Shown: positions 1 to 6,322 of the stretch, in pieces | Layout of the letters: each line of letters starts with the position of its first letter | Position numbering within the stretch: the stretch's first letter is position 1 | From: Deltaproteobacteria bacterium | Lineage (GTDB): Bacteria > Desulfobacterota > DSM-4660 > Desulfatiglandales > HGW-15 | Assembly: GCA_019307805.1 (NCBI GenBank) | Contig: JAFDIX010000077.1 | Coordinates: 1-9,296 of the forward strand | Direction of reading: 5' to 3' | DNA: 9,296 nt | Notes under the pieces: generated by a model | What the model saw: the letters and a program-made list of their open reading frames with translations, nothing else | The model's database searches: none | Told to the model about the DNA's origin: nothing | Position numbers and translations under genes: made by a program

Positions 1-1316
1 TCCTGAAGATCCTTTAGCAAAGTCAGCCCCGATGCCCCCACTCCCTGCTCAATCTGGGAAATGATGGCCCCCGGGTCCTCGGTTCTCGGGTTGTCGGAGG
101 TAATAAACACCAGGTCGCTGTGCCTTCCGGCGATGCGTCCCATTTCGCTCCGTTTCCCCTTGTCCCGGTCCCCGCCGCATCCAAAAACCGTGATGACCCT
201 CCCCTTCACAAGGGATTTCAGGGCCTCTATGGTCTTGAGAAGGGCATCCGGCGTATGGGCATAATCCACGACAACGTGAAGATTTCGATTGTTTTCCACC
301 ATTTCGAGACGCCCCGGCACTCTCCTCAACCTTTCAACACCCTCGACCACCTCATCCAGGCCGATGTCCAGGGACAGGGCGGCGGCAGAGGCCGCCATGA
401 TGTTGTAAATATTGACCTCCCCGATAAGTGGGGACCGAATGGTTCTCTCCCCCCAAGGGGTCAAAAGCCTCGCCTGGATGCCTCCCATGTCTGGAACAAC
501 ATCACAGGCCCTCACCTGGCACGTTTGCCCCAGACCGTATGTCACAACCCGGGCACTGGTCATGGCCACGAGTTCCTCTCCCCTGGGATCATCCAGATTT
601 ATGACGGCCGTTGTGTCCGGGTGTGCGCCTGTTCCATTCAGCCCCTTAAAGAGGAGGGTTTTGGCCTTGAAGTACTCCTCCATGGTACGGTGGTAGTCCA
701 GGTGGTCCCTCGAGAAATTGGTAAACAGGCCCACCCTGAATGGGCAATCGCCTGTCCTCTTCTGGTCCAGGGCATGGGATGAAACCTCCATGACCACATG
801 GGTCACCCGGGCATCCGCCATTTTCCGAAGCAGCCCCAGGAGATCCAGGGATTCCGGTGTGGTCACCGACGCCGGAAATGTCTTCCCTGCAAACCTGTAG
901 TTCACGGTTCCCACCACGCCCGGCTGCCCACCTGCTGCCATGAGAATGGATTCGAGGAGAAAGCTGGTCGTGGTCTTCCCATTGGTCCCCGTGATCCCCA
1001 CCAGATCCATTCCCTTAAAGGGACGGTTGTAAAACCGAACCCCTATCTTCCACAGGGCTTCCCGGGTATCGGAGACCCTTACCACTACGGAATTCTCCCA
1101 ACTCCCTCTGTGTTCCTCTGCAACAACGGCTGCGGCCCCCCGGCTGATGGCGTTTTTCACATAGTCATGGCCATCGACCCGGGTTCCCCTGAGGGCCACA
1201 AAAAGATAGCCGGGTTTGACCTGACGTGAGTCATAGGCCACCCCCGAGATTTCCTGCTCGGGAGGTCCCGTGAGATCATAATCATTCATGCCTTCCAGCA
1301 AGTACCCCAGTTTCAT
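1..1316 (-). CDS. murE: UDP-N-acetylmuramoyl-tripeptide synthetase, meso-DAP adding (MurE), 3' end cut by window edge
   Basis: MurE is a cytoplasmic ATP-dependent ligase that adds the third stem-peptide residue to UDP-MurNAc-L-Ala-D-Glu. Translating the minus strand from the ATG at 1316 gives 438 codons with no stop; the family usually has about 490 residues, so roughly 50-60 C-terminal residues lie outside. Visible motifs are an N-terminal substrate region (DSRQVKPGYLF), the ATP loop GTNGKTTT at 110-117, EVSSHAL at 177-183, SRDHLDYH at 202-209, Lys219 in KAKTLLF matching the carbamylated lysine of the family, DYAHTPD at 351-357, and DNPR at 408-411. DNPR is the known signature for meso-diaminopimelate rather than lysine, so the expected cross-linking residue is meso-DAP. 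The start has GAGGCG as ribosome site a few bases upstream. It follows ftsI by 29 nt and is presumably in the same operon. Apart from the window cut it looks intact. Confidence 0.97.
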   Translation of the reverse strand, partial: MKLGYLLEGMNDYDLTGPPEQEISGVAYDSRQVKPGYLFVALRGTRVDGHDYVKNAISRGAAAVVAEEHRGSWENSVVVRVSDTREALWKIGVRFYNRPFKGMDLVGITGTNGKTTTSFLLESILMAAGGQPGVVGTVNYRFAGKTFPASVTTPESLDLLGLLRKMADARVTHVVMEVSSHALDQKRTGDCPFRVGLFTNFSRDHLDYHRTMEEYFKAKTLLFKGLNGTGAHPDTTAVINLDDPRGEELVAMTSARVVTYGLGQTCQVRACDVVPDMGGIQARLLTPWGERTIRSPLIGEVNIYNIMAASAAALSLDIGLDEVVEGVERLRRVPGRLEMVENNRNLHVVVDYAHTPDALLKTIEALKSLVKGRVITVFGCGGDRDKGKRSEMGRIAGRHSDLVFITSDNPRTEDPGAIISQIEQGVGASGLTLLKDLQ

Positions 1317-1345
1317 GAAAACGCCTCAACCCAACCCTTCACCGC

Positions 1346-3304
1346 TCACACGGGTGGTCTAAACAAGACCTTGACACTCTTTATGCCCTTCAGGGGAACA
1401 CCCGGGGCAGGATGTTGCTTGACAGCCAGTCCGCTCCCTTCAAAGAGAAGCTTCAGCCCCAGCACACTTCCCAATCTCATGACTTCACGCATACTCTGCC
1501 CGCCGAAGTCCGGCAGTCGGCCTTTGCCCATGGGAACCACCTCGGTTTCCATGACCTGGGGCAGATTTCGTACATGGACCCCTGCCTCTTCCTCCCCGGC
1601 ATGGACCACCCGCACCTCGGGGCTTACGTGGAGGCGCTTCAGGGTCCATGCCCCCAAATCCCTGAAAACCGGGCCTGCAACCAAACCGCCGTAGGTCTGG
1701 CCCCTGGGTTCATCAATGGAAACCACAATGACCAGCCTGGGCCTGCTGACCGGGACAAAGCCTGCGAATATGGCCACAAAATTCTTTTTTGAATATCTCT
1801 TGGTCCGGGGGTCCACCTTCTGGGAGGTCCCGGTCTTTCCTGCCACCCGATAACCCATGATGGCGGCACGGGGCCCGGTTCCCCGTTCACTGACAACCCC
1901 TTCAAGAATTCGGGCAACCTTCCCGGCAGTCTCCCGGGATATGACCCTCCGTACCATTTTGGGGCGCGTTTTCTTAATCATGCGGCCATCCTGGTCTTTT
2001 ATAGCCGCCACCACATAGGGACGCATCAACTTCCCCCCGTTGGCAACAGCCGCCATGGCCATGGCCAGTTGGAGGGAGCTTGAGGACATTCCCTGGCCGA
2101 AGTAAAGCGTGGCCTTGTCCAGTTCTCTTGCTTTTTTTGATGACCTGACAAATCCCCTTCGTTCACCCAGCAGATCTATCCCTGTCTTTTCACCAAATCC
2201 GAATTTCCTGAGATAGCCGGCGAATCTTTCATAGCCTATCTTGCGCCCAATCTTTACAGCGCCGATGTTGCTCGAGTAGACGACGATATCCGACACGCTT
2301 AATGAGCCGTGCTTCTTGGTGTCATGAATAACGTGGTTCGCCACCACGAATTTCCCGTTCTCGCAGTCAAACTGCGTCTGGGGTGAAACGACATTGCTTT
2401 CCAGTGCCGCTGCCAGCAGGAAAACCTTTATGGTAGAACCTGGTTCATAAACATCCGTGATGCTGCGGTTTCTCCATTGTGAGGGATGGTATTTCCCAAA
2501 AACGTTCGGGTTGAAGTGGGGTACCACGGCCATGGCCAGGATTTCACCTGTCTCCGGATTCACGACAACACAGTTCCCGCTTTTTGCCTTTGTCTTCTTG
2601 ACCATCGCCCCGAGGGCCTGCTGGGCTTTGTATTGAATGTCATTGTCTATGGTGAGCACGAGATCATACATCCCATCCTTCTCGGAACTCGGTCCCTCCA
2701 TAAAGAAGGGACGTTTCAGGGCGTCCCGCATCAGGATCAATGTGTGCTGCGGCCCCCGCAGTACCCCTTCATATTTTTTCTCCAGGCCTTCAAGACCCTG
2801 GTTGTCCTCACCTGCAAACCCTATCAGGTGTGAGGCAATCTCTCTGCCCGGGTAGTACCTCCGGCTCTCCTTTGTAAAACCTATCCCTTCCAGTTCCAGT
2901 GCCTGAACCTGCTTTATTTTTTCAGGGGCAATCTTTCTGTCGATCCAGACAAAAGACCGCTTGCGTTTGAGTAGACGAAGAATACTGCTTTGCTGAGCGT
3001 GAAGGACTTTGGACAGAAGTCTTGCGGTTTCGCGCTTTTTCTTTACACGCTTGGGGTGGGCATAGATGGATCCTACTTCGATACTGACAGCCAGCTCACG
3101 TCCTTCCCGATCATAAATGGTGCCCCTTTTTGGTGGAAGTTTTATCACCCCCCTGTATCCGGCCTGGGCAATGGATGATAACCGACCCCTTTCCAGAACC
3201 TGTAATTGGTAGGCTCTTGCCAGAATTACACCCAGCCCTACCAGGAAGAAAAACGCGACCAGATAAATACGAAATCGAATCCATTTTTTTTCCTTGACCT
3301 TCAT
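1346..3304 (-). CDS. ftsI: Class B penicillin-binding protein FtsI (PBP3), division transpeptidase with a C-terminal PASTA domain
   Basis: This is the septal D,D-transpeptidase that cross-links peptidoglycan during division, anchored in the inner membrane with a periplasmic catalytic domain. The 652 residues show a basic N-terminus, one membrane helix at about 12-30, a PBP dimerisation region with the RGTIYDREG motif at 60-68, and the transpeptidase domain. All three active-site motifs are present: S290-T-I-K293 (nucleophile Ser290), S344-S-N346, and K490-T-G492. A single PASTA domain occupies about 597-650 (starts LPDF, later PAPG and V..LFRP). E. coli FtsI (588 residues) lacks PASTA; such a tail is common in Gram-positive and in many deltaproteobacterial class B PBPs. 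The ATG overlaps the ftsL stop as ATGA and has no clear ribosome site of its own, so translation is probably coupled to ftsL. Position between ftsL and murE supports FtsI over a sporulation-type SpoVD. Confidence 0.96.
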   Translation of the reverse strand: MKVKEKKWIRFRIYLVAFFFLVGLGVILARAYQLQVLERGRLSSIAQAGYRGVIKLPPKRGTIYDREGRELAVSIEVGSIYAHPKRVKKKRETARLLSKVLHAQQSSILRLLKRKRSFVWIDRKIAPEKIKQVQALELEGIGFTKESRRYYPGREIASHLIGFAGEDNQGLEGLEKKYEGVLRGPQHTLILMRDALKRPFFMEGPSSEKDGMYDLVLTIDNDIQYKAQQALGAMVKKTKAKSGNCVVVNPETGEILAMAVVPHFNPNVFGKYHPSQWRNRSITDVYEPGSTIKVFLLAAALESNVVSPQTQFDCENGKFVVANHVIHDTKKHGSLSVSDIVVYSSNIGAVKIGRKIGYERFAGYLRKFGFGEKTGIDLLGERRGFVRSSKKARELDKATLYFGQGMSSSSLQLAMAMAAVANGGKLMRPYVVAAIKDQDGRMIKKTRPKMVRRVISRETAGKVARILEGVVSERGTGPRAAIMGYRVAGKTGTSQKVDPRTKRYSKKNFVAIFAGFVPVSRPRLVIVVSIDEPRGQTYGGLVAGPVFRDLGAWTLKRLHVSPEVRVVHAGEEEAGVHVRNLPQVMETEVVPMGKGRLPDFGGQSMREVMRLGSVLGLKLLFEGSGLAVKQHPAPGVPLKGIKSVKVLFRPPV

Positions 3305-3666
3305 GGCAAGATGACAATCTGATGGGGCTCTGCCTCACGAAGCCCCAGCTTTCTTGCAGCGGCCTCCAGATACTGGGGCGACTTCATGGTGGCCAGCTCA
3401 AGTCTCAGCTTCTGGTTGAGCTCCTTCAGTCTCAATTCCTCCTGTTGCAACCGGCTCAGGTCGTACCCTATCTGGGTCCCTTCAAAATTGGACCAGACAT
3501 ATCCCATCCCGCTTCCCATAAAAATGAATAGCATGATCACCACGAGAAACAGCTGTCGACGGCTTGGACGAAACTTCACGCGCTTCTTTTTTGCATTTTT
3601 GATACGAATGCCCGTTTTGGCGTTCCGCCTCTTCTCAACTTCCGAGCTTTTCATTGGCCGTACCAT
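3301..3666 (-). CDS. ftsL: Cell division protein FtsL
   Basis: FtsL is a small bitopic divisome protein that pairs with FtsB (DivIC) through its periplasmic coiled coil and helps activate FtsWI. The 121-residue product has a very basic cytoplasmic N-terminus (1-38), one hydrophobic helix at about 39-58, a heptad-like coiled-coil stretch at about 66-95 (QQEELRLKELNQKLRLEL), and a C-terminal LGLREAEPHQIVIL segment of the kind ending FtsL/DivIC proteins. Sequence conservation in this family is weak, so the call rests on topology plus its place between rsmH and ftsI. The ATG at 3666 lies 1 nt after the rsmH stop and has AAAGGA about 7 nt upstream, which fixes the start. Its stop overlaps the ftsI start (ATGA). 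Confidence 0.92.
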   Translation of the reverse strand: MVRPMKSSEVEKRRNAKTGIRIKNAKKKRVKFRPSRRQLFLVVIMLFIFMGSGMGYVWSNFEGTQIGYDLSRLQQEELRLKELNQKLRLELATMKSPQYLEAAARKLGLREAEPHQIVILP

Positions 3667-3667
3667 G

Positions 3668-4603
3668 CTAAATCCTTTCTGCGGCTCTCATAGTTGCGCT
3701 GCGGGCCCTGGGGTTTTCTTGAATCTCCGACCGGCCCGCTCTAATCCCTTTTTTATTTATCCTTTTGAAAAGGGGCTTCAGGCCGCATCCACAGAGGGGA
3801 AGGTCCGGCGGGCACTGGCACCCCTTTTCCCAACCCCTTATGGCCTGCTTGACGATTCTGTCCTCCAGAGAATGGTAGGAGAGGATCACCAGGCGCCCCT
3901 CTTTCTCAATGAGGGATGGTGCTTTGTCCAGGAAAAGCCTGAGATTCTCCAATTCCCCGTTCACCGCGATTCTCAAGGCCTGGAATGTCCGTGTTGCAGG
4001 GTGCTTTGCTCCAGGGCCTCGGGTTTTTGGGACCACGGACGCGACCAGTTCCGCGAGCCGGCCTGTGCTCTCGATGGGTCGCTGTTCCCGCTCCCTTTGG
4101 ATCCTTCTGGCAATGGATTTGGCCCTTCTCTCCTCACCATATTCTCTCAGTATTTTTTCAAGGGCATCAGTGGAGAGGGTGTTTACGAGCTGACTGGCCG
4201 GTGGCCCTTCATCCGGATCCATTCTCATGTCCAGGGGCTCATCCCGGGAAAAGCTGAATCCCCGGCCCCCGTGATCAAGCTGGAGGGTAGACATTCCCAA
4301 ATCCAGAAGGATGCCGTCCACCCTCCCCATGCCGATGTCCTTTAAAGCCCTGTCCAGATGGATGTAGTTTGTTCGAATGAAAGTGACCCTGTCTGCCAGG
4401 GGGGACATTCTTTGTTTTGAAATCCTGACGGCCTCCGGGTCCCGGTCCAGACAGATAAGCCGGCCCTCGGTGGAGAGGCGTTGTGCAATCACTTCACTGT
4501 GTCCCCCGGTTCCGGCCGTCCCGTCCACATAAACACCCTGGGGCTTAATCACCAGATTCCTTACAACCTCGTCAACGAGGACCGGCCGGTGAGGGTATTC
4601 CAA
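3668..4603 (-). CDS. rsmH: 16S rRNA (cytosine(1402)-N(4))-methyltransferase RsmH (MraW)
   Basis: RsmH uses S-adenosylmethionine to N4-methylate C1402 of 16S rRNA in the decoding centre. Counting from the TTG at 4603 gives 311 residues, close to the 313 of the E. coli enzyme. Motifs: SAM loop DGTAGTGGHS (27-36), acidic LDRDP (52-56), DGILLDLGMST (96-106), HPATRTFQALRIAVN (201-215), SYHSLEDR (242-249) and the terminal NPRARSA (297-303). A CxC...CxC group (C262, C264, C271, C273) lies before the C-terminus; similar cysteines occur in many non-enterobacterial RsmH proteins and may bind a metal. The start is uncertain: a GTG in the same frame at 4609 is possible, but it sits inside the ribosome site, so TTG two codons later has better spacing. 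The ORF follows mraZ by 11 nt and its TAG precedes ftsL by 1 nt, so it is an internal gene of the dcw operon. Confidence 0.96.
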   Translation of the reverse strand: MEYPHRPVLVDEVVRNLVIKPQGVYVDGTAGTGGHSEVIAQRLSTEGRLICLDRDPEAVRISKQRMSPLADRVTFIRTNYIHLDRALKDIGMGRVDGILLDLGMSTLQLDHGGRGFSFSRDEPLDMRMDPDEGPPASQLVNTLSTDALEKILREYGEERRAKSIARRIQREREQRPIESTGRLAELVASVVPKTRGPGAKHPATRTFQALRIAVNGELENLRLFLDKAPSLIEKEGRLVILSYHSLEDRIVKQAIRGWEKGCQCPPDLPLCGCGLKPLFKRINKKGIRAGRSEIQENPRARSATMRAAERI

Positions 4604-4605
4604 TC

Positions 4606-4614
4606 TCACCCCCT
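4606..4614 (-). promoter_or_regulatory. Ribosome binding site deciding the rsmH start
   Basis: Reading the minus strand, AGGGGGTGA follows the mraZ TAG stop directly and differs by one base from the ideal AGGAGGTGA. The GTG at 4609-4607 lies within this match and cannot be a start that uses it. The TTG at 4603-4601 is 5 nt from the purine core, which is normal spacing. The choice of TTG is inferred from this spacing only. Confidence 0.6.
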
Positions 4615-5052
4615 CTAAAGACCCAAACCCGACAGAGATTGACTCGCTTCCGGAAAGCTCCTTTTGGACATTTCAAATTCCCTCTCCCACTTCTCCCTGT
4701 CCCATATCTCAAACAGCCTCAACCCGCCCACGAGTACCACTTCTTTTGTCAGGGCTGAAATCTCCCGAAGATCCTGGGGAATAGTGATCCTCCCCTGTTT
4801 CATGAGACACTCCTGGGCACCGGAGATAAAGTACCGGAGATAGGTGTTGACGGAACGATCCAGGGGTGAGAGAGAAGCCGCCTTTTGCTCAATGACACTC
4901 CAATCTTCCCGGGCAAAGGCCCACAGACAATTGAAATGGTTGGTCAACACAAGACAATCGTCCCCATTGTTTTTCAACACCTCTTTGAACCGGGCCGGGA
5001 TTGCCAATCGACCCTTTTTGTCAAGATTATGTCTGGAACGTCCTCTGAACAT
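4615..5052 (-). CDS. mraZ: Transcriptional regulator MraZ
   Basis: MraZ is the conserved first gene of the dcw cluster, a ring-forming DNA-binding protein with two AbrB-like halves that represses its own promoter in E. coli. The 145 residues begin with the hallmark MFRG. The first half carries D11-KKG-R15 followed by LAIP; the second carries the equivalent M84-KQG-R88 followed by ITIP, so the aspartate of the usual DxxxR signature is replaced by methionine in repeat 2. LTKEVVLVGGLRLFEIWD (101-118) is the typical second-half core, and a short variable tail ends the protein. The conserved MFRG makes the start secure although the ribosome site is weak (CGGG). A promoter and four operator-like repeats lie immediately upstream, and rsmH starts 11 nt downstream. 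Confidence 0.97.
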   Translation of the reverse strand: MFRGRSRHNLDKKGRLAIPARFKEVLKNNGDDCLVLTNHFNCLWAFAREDWSVIEQKAASLSPLDRSVNTYLRYFISGAQECLMKQGRITIPQDLREISALTKEVVLVGGLRLFEIWDREKWEREFEMSKRSFPEASQSLSGLGL

Positions 5053-5070
5053 AGTTGATGACCCGGCAAT

Positions 5071-5110
5071 GACACTTTATGCCACTTTATTTCACTTTCT
5101 GACACTTTTA
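5071..5110 (-). repeat. Four tandem MraZ-box-like repeats (AAAGTG core, 10-bp period)
   Basis: Read on the minus strand, four consecutive decamers are TAAAAGTGTC, AGAAAGTGAA, ATAAAGTGGC and ATAAAGTGTC. Each has AAAGTG at decamer positions 3-8, giving an exact one-helical-turn register. They end 18 bp before the mraZ start codon and the first overlaps the predicted -10. From family knowledge, E. coli MraZ binds tandem repeats spaced one turn apart (TGGG cores), and AAAGTG-core boxes have been described before mraZ in Mollicutes. Identification as the MraZ operator is inference from position and periodicity. Confidence 0.85.
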
Positions 5111-5133
5111 GGTCAAAATACCACATTTGTCAA
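5105..5133 (-). promoter_or_regulatory. Sigma-70-type promoter of the mraZ/dcw operon
   Basis: On the minus strand a perfect -35 TTGACA (5133-5128) is followed by a 17-nt spacer and TAAAAG (5110-5105), a 4/6 match to the -10 consensus. Transcription would start near 5098, giving a leader of about 45 nt. The -10 is shared with the first AAAGTG repeat, so a protein bound to the repeats would block polymerase. Confidence 0.75.
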
Positions 5134-5160
5134 GTAAAAAATGGGATTTAGCTCCTTTGC

Positions 5161-5192
5161 CAGGGCTTGATTACACCGGCGTAATGGCCCTG
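5161..5192. repeat. Imperfect 32-bp inverted repeat upstream of the mraZ promoter
   Basis: Outer arms CAGGGC (5161-5166) and GCCCTG (5187-5192) enclose inner arms ATTAC (5170-5174) and GTAAT (5181-5185) around ACCGGC; 3 nt and 1 nt separate outer from inner arms. It lies 27 bp upstream of the mraZ -35. Neither side has a T-run, so it is not a typical intrinsic terminator. It could be a regulator site or an RNA hairpin; nothing identifies a binding protein. The rest of the gap between 5193 and 5302 shows no gene I can support. Confidence 0.55.
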
Positions 5193-5302
5193 AAAATGGA
5201 AAGTCTGAAGCATGGGCAGGAAATTGGCACGGGTTTTCAAGTCGCTGAAGATGCCGGCTTTTAGGTGCCTGTTGGAGAACCACATTTAATAAAGGCTGAT
5301 GA

Positions 5303-5344
5303 AAAATCCCCATCCCGCCACTTTGGCGGACAGATGGGGGTTTT
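5303..5344 (-). terminator. Intrinsic terminator downstream of the small membrane protein gene
   Basis: A long hairpin pairs AAAATCCCCATC (5303-5314) with GATGGGGGTTTT (5333-5344, one T-G wobble) and CCGCC (5315-5319) with GGCGG (5325-5329), loop ACTTT, with a 3-nt ACA bulge. On the minus strand the run of T is TTTTT before CATCAG, and the hairpin begins 11 nt after the TAG at 5358-5356. On the plus strand it would end in TTTTCC, so weaker activity in that direction is possible. It separates this gene from the mraZ promoter. Confidence 0.8.
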
Positions 5345-5355
5345 CCGACAGCCTC

Positions 5356-5670
5356 CTAGGGAGAGGAGATCATATAGTAGTAAAACAGAGAAAGGATATA
5401 GAGCAGGATAAACAGAAGGTTCAACACCAGTCCCGAATAGGCGTAATCCCGGTCTCCCCGGGCCTCCACGTGGGAGACGGATGTGATGGAAAATATGAGA
5501 CCGGCACAGAGGGTCAGGGGAATGAGGGTGACAAAAAAGACCCAGGAAAAAGACGAGAAGATATCTCCCTTGCTCCACAGGACCAGTGCGCATGCCAGTC
5601 CCGCCGCCATAAATGGCAGGAGAAAACCGGCAATGGCGCGATGATTTGATTTTCTGAATGTTGCCGCCAT
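5356..5670 (-). CDS. Small hypothetical membrane protein with three predicted helices
   Basis: I do not recognise this protein. From the ATG at 5670 it has 104 residues: a short basic N-terminus (MAATFRKSNHR), hydrophobic helices at about 12-32, 42-64 and 78-100, a polar loop SHVEARGDRDYAYSG between helices 2 and 3, and almost no C-terminal tail. It carries two cysteines within helices (C27, C55). The pattern resembles small DUF4190-like membrane proteins, but this is only a topology likeness. An in-frame ATG at 5742 would add 24 residues; the 5670 start is preferred because AGGGG lies 10 nt upstream and the added part is not membrane-like. It has its own terminator (5303-5344), so it appears to be a single-gene unit not joined to mraZ. 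Its promoter region is shared with the divergent hsp20 gene. Function is unknown. Confidence 0.75.
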   Translation of the reverse strand: MAATFRKSNHRAIAGFLLPFMAAGLACALVLWSKGDIFSSFSWVFFVTLIPLTLCAGLIFSITSVSHVEARGDRDYAYSGLVLNLLFILLYILSLFYYYMISSP

Positions 5671-5685
5671 AGTGTGATGACCCCT

Positions 5686-5714
5686 AGAATACAGCGTTCT
5701 GTTCCCGCTGTAAA
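5686..5714 (-). promoter_or_regulatory. Possible promoter with embedded inverted-repeat operator before the small membrane protein gene
   Basis: On the minus strand, TTTACA (5714-5709, 5/6 to -35) is followed after 17 nt by TATTCT (5691-5686, 4/6 to -10). The inverted repeat TACAGCG-N9-CGCTGTA (5712-5690) fills the spacer and touches both hexamers, a typical repressor layout. The difficulty is that a start near 5679 would leave about 9 nt of leader and exclude the AGGGG ribosome site, so either the mRNA is nearly leaderless or the promoter is a chance match. The inverted repeat itself is certain; the promoter is not. Confidence 0.4.
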
Positions 5715-5736
5715 GCCCGGGCCGACCAGAAACTGC

Positions 5737-5768
5737 TTGCATCCCGTCGGGTTAGTTCCTAATATAAC
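5737..5768 (+). promoter_or_regulatory. Weak candidate promoter for hsp20
   Basis: TTGCAT (5737-5742) and TAATAT (5760-5765) have a 17-nt spacer; the overlapping TATAAC (5763-5768) is a better -10 match but then the spacer is 20 nt. No sigma-32-like pair (CTTGAAA and CCCCAT) was seen. On the opposite strand the same AT-rich block contains TGTTATATT (5769-5761), an extended -10 that could serve the divergent membrane protein gene and would include its ribosome site. The assignment is tentative. Confidence 0.3.
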
Positions 5769-5785
5769 AGTAATCTCTACCGTTT

Positions 5786-5797
5786 CCTGACATCAGG
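5786..5797. repeat. Palindrome CCTGA-CA-TCAGG in the hsp20 leader
   Basis: Perfect 5-bp arms surround a 2-bp centre, 26 bp before the hsp20 ATG. A near copy, CCTGA-T-TCAGG, lies before the Lon-like gene at 6323-6333. A shared regulator is possible but unproven. Confidence 0.45.
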
Positions 5798-5822
5798 ATC
5801 AAAACAAACAAGGAGGTTCATC

Positions 5823-6272
5823 ATGCCGGGTCTCATTCTATGGAAAAACCAGGAATTGGACAAAATGAGGCGGGACATGGATCGTCTTATGGACAGATTG
5901 TGGGACGACTTCTGCGTGCTCAGCGTTCCGAGGATGTTTTATGAAGAGCCTTACTTCCAATTCACTGATACGGAGGACAGCCTCATCGTTGAGGCCCGAA
6001 TACCTGGGCTGAAACCCAAGGAAATGGATGTGTCCGTGACTGAGGATATCCTCTCCATTAAAGGGGTGATAGAACAGGAGGGAATAGAAGTTGAAGGGGA
6101 TTACCGGCGGGTGCAAAGGCGCTCCACATCTCTTTCACGCACCTTTCGGCTTCCCTGCCGAATCGCCGTCGATGACACGAAAGCGACCTATAAAAAAGGG
6201 GTCCTGAAAATTGTCATGCCGAAAATGACATCCCCCAAGACCCGCGGAGTGCCAATCACGGTAAAGAGATGA
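5823..6272 (+). CDS. Small heat shock protein, Hsp20/alpha-crystallin family
   Basis: Hsp20 proteins are ATP-independent holdase chaperones that form oligomers and keep unfolding proteins soluble in the cytoplasm. The 149-residue product has an N-terminal region rich in Met, Arg and Asp (MDRLMDRLWDDF), an alpha-crystallin domain at about 45-137 (FTDTEDSLIVEARIPGLKPKEMDVSV at its start), the conserved A-x-Y-KKGVL motif at 121-128, and a C-terminal I145-T-V147 that matches the I/V-x-I/V tail used in oligomer assembly. Length is normal for the family. The start has a strong AAGGAGG site 7 nt upstream. It is followed 89 nt later by the Lon-like protease in the same direction with no terminator seen, which suggests a holdase-protease unit. 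The specific paralogue (IbpA or Hsp18 type) cannot be told. Confidence 0.95.
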   Translation: MPGLILWKNQELDKMRRDMDRLMDRLWDDFCVLSVPRMFYEEPYFQFTDTEDSLIVEARIPGLKPKEMDVSVTEDILSIKGVIEQEGIEVEGDYRRVQRRSTSLSRTFRLPCRIAVDDTKATYKKGVLKIVMPKMTSPKTRGVPITVKR

Positions 6273-6322
6273 GTCTCTGCTTGAGGGATATACCCATTAT
6301 CTTCCACTGCCCGTGCTGCCGG

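Noticed and set aside
3386..4345. 319-codon open frame on the plus strand opposite ftsL and rsmH
   Set aside because: It crosses two conserved minus-strand genes and shows no family signature; it is a shadow of their codon bias.
5224..5239. Sigma-54-like element TTGGCACG on the plus strand, which with the hairpin at 5303-5344 could define a small RNA of about 90 nt
   Set aside because: The -24 half is a good match, but the -12 half reads TTCAA instead of TTGCA, lacking the essential GC. No other evidence for a transcript was seen, so it was not annotated.
5113..5313. 66-codon minus-strand frame between the small membrane protein gene and mraZ
   Set aside because: It begins inside the terminator hairpin and runs through the inverted repeat and the mraZ promoter, with no ribosome site or recognisable product.
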